DNA of 64,000 bases from positions 62,001 to 126,000 of the forward strand of contig CAMVEL010000001.1 in assembly GCA_947166565.1 (NCBI GenBank), read 5' to 3'. The DNA is from an uncultured Erysipelotrichaceae bacterium (GTDB lineage: Bacteria; Bacillota_I; Bacilli_A; RFN20; CAG-826). The notes below the pieces were generated by a model. That model had not been told where the DNA came from, did no database searches, and saw nothing but the letters and a program-made list of their open reading frames with translations. Each line of letters opens with the position of its first letter. Positions within the stretch are counted from its first letter, which is position 1. The translations under genes and the position numbers were made by a program. Of this stretch, positions 59,511 through 64,000 are shown piece after piece.

Positions 59511-60998
59511 ATGAAAAAATACGTACTCTCAATTGACCAGGGCACGACTTCGACTCGCGCCATTTTTATCGATAAGGAAGGAAATGCCATCTATTCGGCC
59601 CAAAGACCATTGGATCTCGTCTACCCCAAACCAGGCTGGGTCGAGGTGGACGCCGATAGGATTTGGATTTCCGTCATCGATGTCGTCAACGAGCTTCTCG
59701 TCAAATCGGATGCGACCTTCGATGATATCGCCGCGATCGGCATCACCAACCAACGCGAAACCGCGGTTGTTTGGGATAAATCGACCGGTAGAGCCGTAAC
59801 TAATGCGATAGTTTGGCAATCAAAACAGACCCAAGAGCTTTGCGATGAACGCATGGATAAGATGGCATTCATCCATAAGAAGACGGGGTTGAGGATGAAC
59901 CCTTATTTCTCCGCCTCCAAGATTCGTTATATCCTCGACCATCTTGAAAACGGCCAAGAAAGAGCGGAACGCGGAGAATTGCTCTTCGGCACGGTCGATT
60001 CCTGGCTTATCTACAAAATGACCAAGGGAAAGGTCCACGCGACCGATGTCTCCAATGCTTCGCGCACCCTTTTGTTCGATATCTTCAAAATGAAATACTG
60101 CCCTGAATTATGCGCGATTTGGAACATTCCGATGTGCATGCTTCCGGAAGTAAAAGATAACTCCGCCGATTATGGCGAAGCCACCTTCTTCAAAACCGAC
60201 GTCCATATCATGGGGGTCGCAGGCGACCAACAAGCCGCTTTGTTCGGCCAATGCTGCTTCAAGAAGGGCGATAGCAAAAACACCTATGGAACGGGTTGCT
60301 TCATGTTGATGAACATCGGAGAAAAGCCGATTCTTTCCAAACGCGGCCTTCTTACAACCGTTGCCTGGAGGGAAAAAGGCGTTACGACCTATGCTCTCGA
60401 AGGCTCGGTTTTTATCGGAGGCGCAATCGTTCAATGGCTGCGCGATGAAACCCGTTGGTTCGAGGATTCATCGGATTCCGAGTATTATGCCTCCAAACGC
60501 AAAGACACGGCCGGCGTTTATTTCGTCCCCGCCTTTGTAGGTTTAGGAACCCCATGGTGGGACGATGAATGCCGCGGGGCCATATTCGGATTAACACGTG
60601 GGGCCGATAGGCATAACATCACCCGCGCCGGTCTTTATTCCGTCGCTTACCAATCCAAAGACGTCATCGAGACCATGAAAGAGGAAGCGGGATTGGAGCT
60701 TTCCTCCCTCCGCGTCGATGGCGGGGCCAGCGCGAATAAGATGATGATGCAATTCCAATCGGATATCCTCCAAACCGAAGTGGCCTTGCCGAAATGTTTG
60801 GAAACTACGGCTTTGGGGGCTGGGTATTTCGCCGGCTTAGCAGTCGGTTTTTGGAAGGATAAGCAGGACATTTCCTCTTGTCATGAGATCTCCAAGACAT
60901 ATCATCCATCCATGAGCAAGGAAGAAGCCGATGAACTCTATGAAGGATGGCTCATGGCCGTAGCCGCCGCCAGAAGCTTCAAACCTAAGAAAAAATAG
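59511..60998 (+). CDS. glpK: Glycerol kinase
   Basis: A 495-aa FGGY kinase that phosphorylates glycerol to sn-glycerol-3-phosphate. SIDQGTTSTRAI at the N-terminus binds phosphate; GITNQRETAVVWDKSTG and NAIVWQ (about 75-105) are glycerol-kinase specific; VAGDQQAALFGQCCFKKGDSKNTYGTGCF (about 236-264) and DGGASANKMMMQFQSDIL (about 405-422) complete the FGGY motifs. The histidine-phosphorylation site of PTS-regulated Gram-positive GlpK is not clearly seen in the expected loop (SSDSEYYA), so PTS activation is uncertain. ATG 59511 is chosen by homologue length; no glpF or glpD lies next to it. Confidence 0.95.
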   Translation: MKKYVLSIDQGTTSTRAIFIDKEGNAIYSAQRPLDLVYPKPGWVEVDADRIWISVIDVVNELLVKSDATFDDIAAIGITNQRETAVVWDKSTGRAVTNAIVWQSKQTQELCDERMDKMAFIHKKTGLRMNPYFSASKIRYILDHLENGQERAERGELLFGTVDSWLIYKMTKGKVHATDVSNASRTLLFDIFKMKYCPELCAIWNIPMCMLPEVKDNSADYGEATFFKTDVHIMGVAGDQQAALFGQCCFKKGDSKNTYGTGCFMLMNIGEKPILSKRGLLTTVAWREKGVTTYALEGSVFIGGAIVQWLRDETRWFEDSSDSEYYASKRKDTAGVYFVPAFVGLGTPWWDDECRGAIFGLTRGADRHNITRAGLYSVAYQSKDVIETMKEEAGLELSSLRVDGGASANKMMMQFQSDILQTEVALPKCLETTALGAGYFAGLAVGFWKDKQDISSCHEISKTYHPSMSKEEADELYEGWLMAVAAARSFKPKKK

Positions 60999-61017
60999 GA
61001 AACGGTATCAATTTTTG

Positions 61018-61060
61018 GATGGGCTTAAATCGTGATAGGATAAGCCCATCTTTCTTTTTA
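61018..61060 (+). terminator. Terminator of glpK
   Basis: GATGGGCTTA (61018-61027) and TAAGCCCATC (61041-61050) form a 10-bp stem followed by TTTCTTTTT. Confidence 0.92.
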
Positions 61061-61140
61061 TCCGTTTCCTACATGAATTAACGACAAAAAATATTGCTAA
61101 AAGATGTTTTTTCCTCTTCACAAGACAACAACGGTTAAGC

Positions 61141-61153
61141 TATAGTTTAGTTG
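61141..61153 (+). promoter_or_regulatory. -10 box directly before the SWIM gene (leaderless start candidate)
   Basis: TATAGT (61141-61146) lies seven bases before ATG 61154 with no Shine-Dalgarno sequence between or upstream. Confidence 0.5.
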
Positions 61154-62623
61154 ATGTCTAATTATCTCGATAACCTCATGATCTTTGATCCGACGATCAC
61201 CAAACGCGGGTATTCCTATTATAAGGAAGGGCGCGTCGATCTTAAGGAAACTAGCCCTCAAAAAGTCAGGGCCATCGTTTATGGTTCCTCCCATTATGAG
61301 GTGAACCTCCAGTTTTCCGCGGATAACGATCTGATCAACGCGACCTGCACCTGCCCCTTCCCTGGCTTTTGCAAACATATGGTCGCGACTTTATACGCGA
61401 CAAGCGATCATTTCGCTTTGCATAAGGAAGAAGGGAATGAAGCCGAATCGACCGACACGACAGCTTCCTTGAATAACGCTTTGGACGATATCAGCCGTTC
61501 CATTTACCGTTATAACTACAAAGGCTTATCGAAGGCTGTCGAAGGCTACATATCCGTCTTGCTTAAAGCCCCAGAATCCTCGAGGAAGAAATCCCTTAGC
61601 GATTTCCTTTTCCTCCTTTTCTCCAAACGCCATGGCAGCGTCGATTTGGATCGCCTTACCCCATATGTCAGGGAGGTCGTCAAGAAATCCGGTTTAGGAA
61701 AGGAGAACCTTTTCGAGATCATCAAAAACGTTTTGCTTTCCCCTTTAACTAACGAATCCTTCCTAGCGACCATGCTTAGCGATCCGGAATTCAGCTTCCT
61801 TACCCAAGAAGTGGTCCTCAGCGCGATCAAAGAAGGATACAAGCTTCCTTTCTACCTAACTTCCTACGCGCCTGTCTCATCTTGGCCGAAGGTTTATCCC
61901 GAATTCCTCCAAAAGGCTTTGGAACTAATCCCCTATTTTGCAACTCCCGATGAGATGGTTCTTTCCATGAACCGCGCGAAGGCCCACAAGGAATACGAAA
62001 TCCTCTTTAAACTGTTTGGCTTGACCATCGAGCATTTCCCGGGTGTTGACATCCCCATATCGATTAGGAACGCCCTCCTTGAAATCGATGAATACCGCGA
62101 GAGCATGGAGGCTATCCTTTTCTCCGCTCTTTGCAAGGACTTCACCCCGGAGAAATACTTATTATGGCGCTCCGTCGTCAAGGACTCCGCCTTCTCAAAA
62201 AGGTTAGACGAATTAATCTCCGCTCATCCAAAGGCCAAGATCGACTTTATCCTCCTTATCGAAGGAAGGGAAAAAGTCGGTAACCTCTATGATAGAATCG
62301 ATGTTTTCTCGATTCCTTTCCCCGCCCTTAACGGAAAACTCGGAAGCGTGAAAGAGGAGAAAGTGATAGGTGACCTACTTGAATACGCGAAGAGAATCGA
62401 GAAGAAGTGCATGGGCAAATTTACCCATAACGTGGATAACCTCTTATCCCTTCTTGATGTCTATCTCCATTTTGATCGTGAATCTTTGGCTAGACTTCTC
62501 CAAAACGAGGAATTCATTATGGCTTCCTTACGTATTGAACAATTAAGGGCCAAGGTTCTTTTATGCGCTTCTAAAGCGGATATGCTCCCTCTTCTAGGGG
62601 TCCATGAATATTGGAGGGATTGA
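61154..62623 (+). CDS. SWIM zinc-finger protein, partner of the following SNF2-type protein
   Basis: A 489-aa protein. Residues about 50-78 form a SWIM domain, with the pattern ATCTCPFPGFCKHMVAT (CxC then CxH), which binds DNA or protein. The remaining 400 residues are helical without a recognised motif. In many Gram-positives an N-terminal SWIM domain is part of the bacterial SNF2 helicase; here it is a separate gene placed 2 bases before the SNF2-type gene, so the two are likely one functional unit. ATG 61154 is preferred over TTG at 61151; no ribosome site, a -10 box seven bases upstream. Confidence 0.82.
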   Translation: MSNYLDNLMIFDPTITKRGYSYYKEGRVDLKETSPQKVRAIVYGSSHYEVNLQFSADNDLINATCTCPFPGFCKHMVATLYATSDHFALHKEEGNEAESTDTTASLNNALDDISRSIYRYNYKGLSKAVEGYISVLLKAPESSRKKSLSDFLFLLFSKRHGSVDLDRLTPYVREVVKKSGLGKENLFEIIKNVLLSPLTNESFLATMLSDPEFSFLTQEVVLSAIKEGYKLPFYLTSYAPVSSWPKVYPEFLQKALELIPYFATPDEMVLSMNRAKAHKEYEILFKLFGLTIEHFPGVDIPISIRNALLEIDEYRESMEAILFSALCKDFTPEKYLLWRSVVKDSAFSKRLDELISAHPKAKIDFILLIEGREKVGNLYDRIDVFSIPFPALNGKLGSVKEEKVIGDLLEYAKRIEKKCMGKFTHNVDNLLSLLDVYLHFDRESLARLLQNEEFIMASLRIEQLRAKVLLCASKADMLPLLGVHEYWRD

Positions 62624-62625
62624 AG

Positions 62626-64000
62626 ATGTTCTTTACTCGTTCTTCCGCAAAAACCGAAACATGGATCGCTTCTTTTTCGGCTAGACCAACTTGTTTGGCG
62701 GCGAAAGAGGAAATCCAAAACGGCAATTACCGTATCTATTACCATTATGATTCCACCTCCGGAAACCTCATCTATGAACTAGTCGACGTCGATTCCGAAA
62801 ACTATGTGAATATCGAAGTCAATCCCAAGGGTGACCTCCTTATCCCTTCCGAATACCAGGGCTACCGCGAACCGCCGGCCTTATATGGCGGGGCCGTCCT
62901 CTACCTTTATGAAAAGGAAATGAAACTCCTTGAAGAAGGAAAGCTTGACGAAGTCTATGTTTCCGATTTGGAGGAACTCCATTACCTGATGGGTCTATCG
63001 CCTAGACAACTCGATAGGCGCGCTTCCATTAGAAACGAATTCGCCTCCATCTTTGATGGACGCGAGGCGATTGGGACTTCAAGCGAAGCCAATTATCAAG
63101 TCAACCATAGCCTCTCCGTCGCCTTCTCCTTCGAACAAGGTTATAACTACTATGGCGAAGAATCATATTTGGTGAAACTCGTCCTTTTCGATGGCAAGGA
63201 AAGACTCGGCATGGTTAGAAGCAACGCCTCCTTCCTTAGTCATTATGAAAAGGGCATGGTCTATTCCATTAGGAACGGTTTGAAGGTCAACGTCTCCCGC
63301 GATTTGTTCTCCAGCACCTATTCAAGGGCCCTCGATTTCTTCCTAGGAAGACTCCATTATAAGGAAGAAGCGGCGTCTTTGATGAAAAGCGATGTCGTGT
63401 CCTTGCTCTTTATCCTTAGGGGAGAAAGCGTCAATTTCGATGGCAAGGATTACGTAATCGAATCCGATGTCGGAAGGGCCGGTTATCGATTCGCCCCCGA
63501 TGAATCCCTTTTGTTCACCCCCTCCCCATCATCAAACGCGACCATTCTCTCCTCGAATATCCAACTCGCGGTTTTCGATAAGGAGAAATTCATCTGCTCT
63601 TTATATAACTTCCGCAACAAAACGGTTTCGGACCTATTCTTCTTCTATAGGACTCACGCCCCAAGCGAAACGGACCTCGTCAAGGACCTCGTCCGTCATT
63701 ACGTGAAGGTTGAAGACGCCCTTCAAGATGACGAGCAACCGATTGAGGATAACCTTAACATCAGTCTTTATGTCGACCTTTCCGATAGGGGCCTGTTGCT
63801 GTTTTCGACCATTTGTACCCTCAACGGCCACGAGGAAACGATGGAGAAACTCCGCGATAACCTCTATTTCCGCGATAAGCTAAACCGTTACGCTTCGGCC
63901 TTGTCTCATCTTGGTGGAATCGTTAACGGAACCGTCAAGGAAGAGGAATCGATCCTCGCCTTCCTTTCCGGCGATTTAACGAACCTCAAACGCCTCGCTT
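62626..64000 (+). CDS. N-terminal part of a bacterial SNF2-type helicase (3' end outside window)
   Basis: An open frame of 458 codons that continues past the window end. ATG 62626 follows GGAGG at 8 bases, 2 bases after the stop of the SWIM gene. The visible part contains the SNF2-associated region: YRIYYHYDSTSGNLIYELVDV, LSPRQLDRRASIRNEFA, FEQGYNYYGEESYLVKLVLFDGK, and long alternating strands. The ATPase motifs (DEMGLGKT) are not yet reached, so the helicase call rests on the SWIM neighbour and on the resemblance to SNF2_assoc domains. Bacterial SNF2 proteins act on DNA or nucleoid proteins; the precise role is unknown. Confidence 0.65.
   Translation, partial: MFFTRSSAKTETWIASFSARPTCLAAKEEIQNGNYRIYYHYDSTSGNLIYELVDVDSENYVNIEVNPKGDLLIPSEYQGYREPPALYGGAVLYLYEKEMKLLEEGKLDEVYVSDLEELHYLMGLSPRQLDRRASIRNEFASIFDGREAIGTSSEANYQVNHSLSVAFSFEQGYNYYGEESYLVKLVLFDGKERLGMVRSNASFLSHYEKGMVYSIRNGLKVNVSRDLFSSTYSRALDFFLGRLHYKEEAASLMKSDVVSLLFILRGESVNFDGKDYVIESDVGRAGYRFAPDESLLFTPSPSSNATILSSNIQLAVFDKEKFICSLYNFRNKTVSDLFFFYRTHAPSETDLVKDLVRHYVKVEDALQDDEQPIEDNLNISLYVDLSDRGLLLFSTICTLNGHEETMEKLRDNLYFRDKLNRYASALSHLGGIVNGTVKEEESILAFLSGDLTNLKRLA

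Noticed and set aside
1..64000. CRISPR array, integrase/att sites or phage genes
   Set aside because: No regularly spaced repeats, no integrase or phage structural gene and no tRNA-linked direct repeat were seen.

Overview
The window comes from a low- to mid-GC Gram-positive chromosome, most likely an uncultured member of the Bacilli/Erysipelotrichia-Mollicutes-like lineage. The reasons are a CIRCE operator in front of clpB, a yybP-ykoY (Mn2+) riboswitch, a ClpB without its N-terminal domain as in mollicutes, lipoproteins with a lipobox, PepF, CarD and PhoH. TGA is used as a stop (for example at the ends of the Rhs gene and of the SWIM protein), so this is the standard code and not the mycoplasma code. 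The lineage is an inference; no 16S or other phylogenetic marker lies in the window.

Layout. 1-3.9 kb: the 3' end of a GH36 alpha-galactosidase, then a Mn2+ riboswitch driving a SERCA-like Ca2+/Mn2+ P-type ATPase. 4.0-10.0 kb: an accessory island with a giant GC-rich Rhs/YD-repeat protein whose C-terminal tail switches abruptly to AT-rich sequence just after the Rhs core DPTG motif, followed by a probable membrane immunity protein. 10.0-20.6 kb: an S66 LD-carboxypeptidase pair, a Sel1 protein, a TtcA-like tRNA thiolase coupled to a 2034-aa helicase-nuclease, and PhoH. 20.6-22.9 kb: an AT-rich segment with a purine-rich non-coding stretch, an orphan AbiEi-like antitoxin with a striking operator, and TcdA. 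23-28 kb: a small membrane protein, a degenerate TIR-like protein, a divergent NrnA-like/DEDDh exonuclease pair, a small zinc ribbon and two unknown proteins. 28-38.4 kb: clpB, flavodoxin, an M6 metalloprotease lipoprotein, a charged membrane protein, pepF, a TetR regulator and a membrane-bound XRE regulator. 38.4-46.7 kb: three surface proteins, two of them giant paralogues. 46.9-52.1 kb: hypB, carD, a small membrane protein, an MFS carrier, rdgB and a DUF2974 hydrolase. 52.3-54.5 kb: three precursors with a Nif11-type leader fused to a zinc ribbon, and a secreted protein of chimeric base composition. 55-64 kb: tRNA-Arg(TCG), tRNA-Gly(TCC), a CPBP-TraX-thioredoxin operon, an IMPACT-family/pepP operon, glpK, and a SWIM protein followed by the start of an SNF2-type helicase that leaves the window.

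How the genes work together: most are housekeeping genes (proteolysis, tRNA modification, nucleotide sanitation, glycerol use), organised in tight operons with 4-bp ATGA overlaps. The accessory layer consists of the Rhs toxin/immunity island, the Nif11-zinc-ribbon trio, the AbiEi/TIR/helicase genes with possible defence roles, and the giant surface proteins. Several genes have no Shine-Dalgarno sequence and instead carry a -10 hexamer 6-8 bases before ATG, which suggests leaderless transcripts. The strongest candidates for something undescribed are the Nif11-leader/zinc-ribbon proteins, the Rhs tail with its immunity protein, and the leaderless-promoter architecture.
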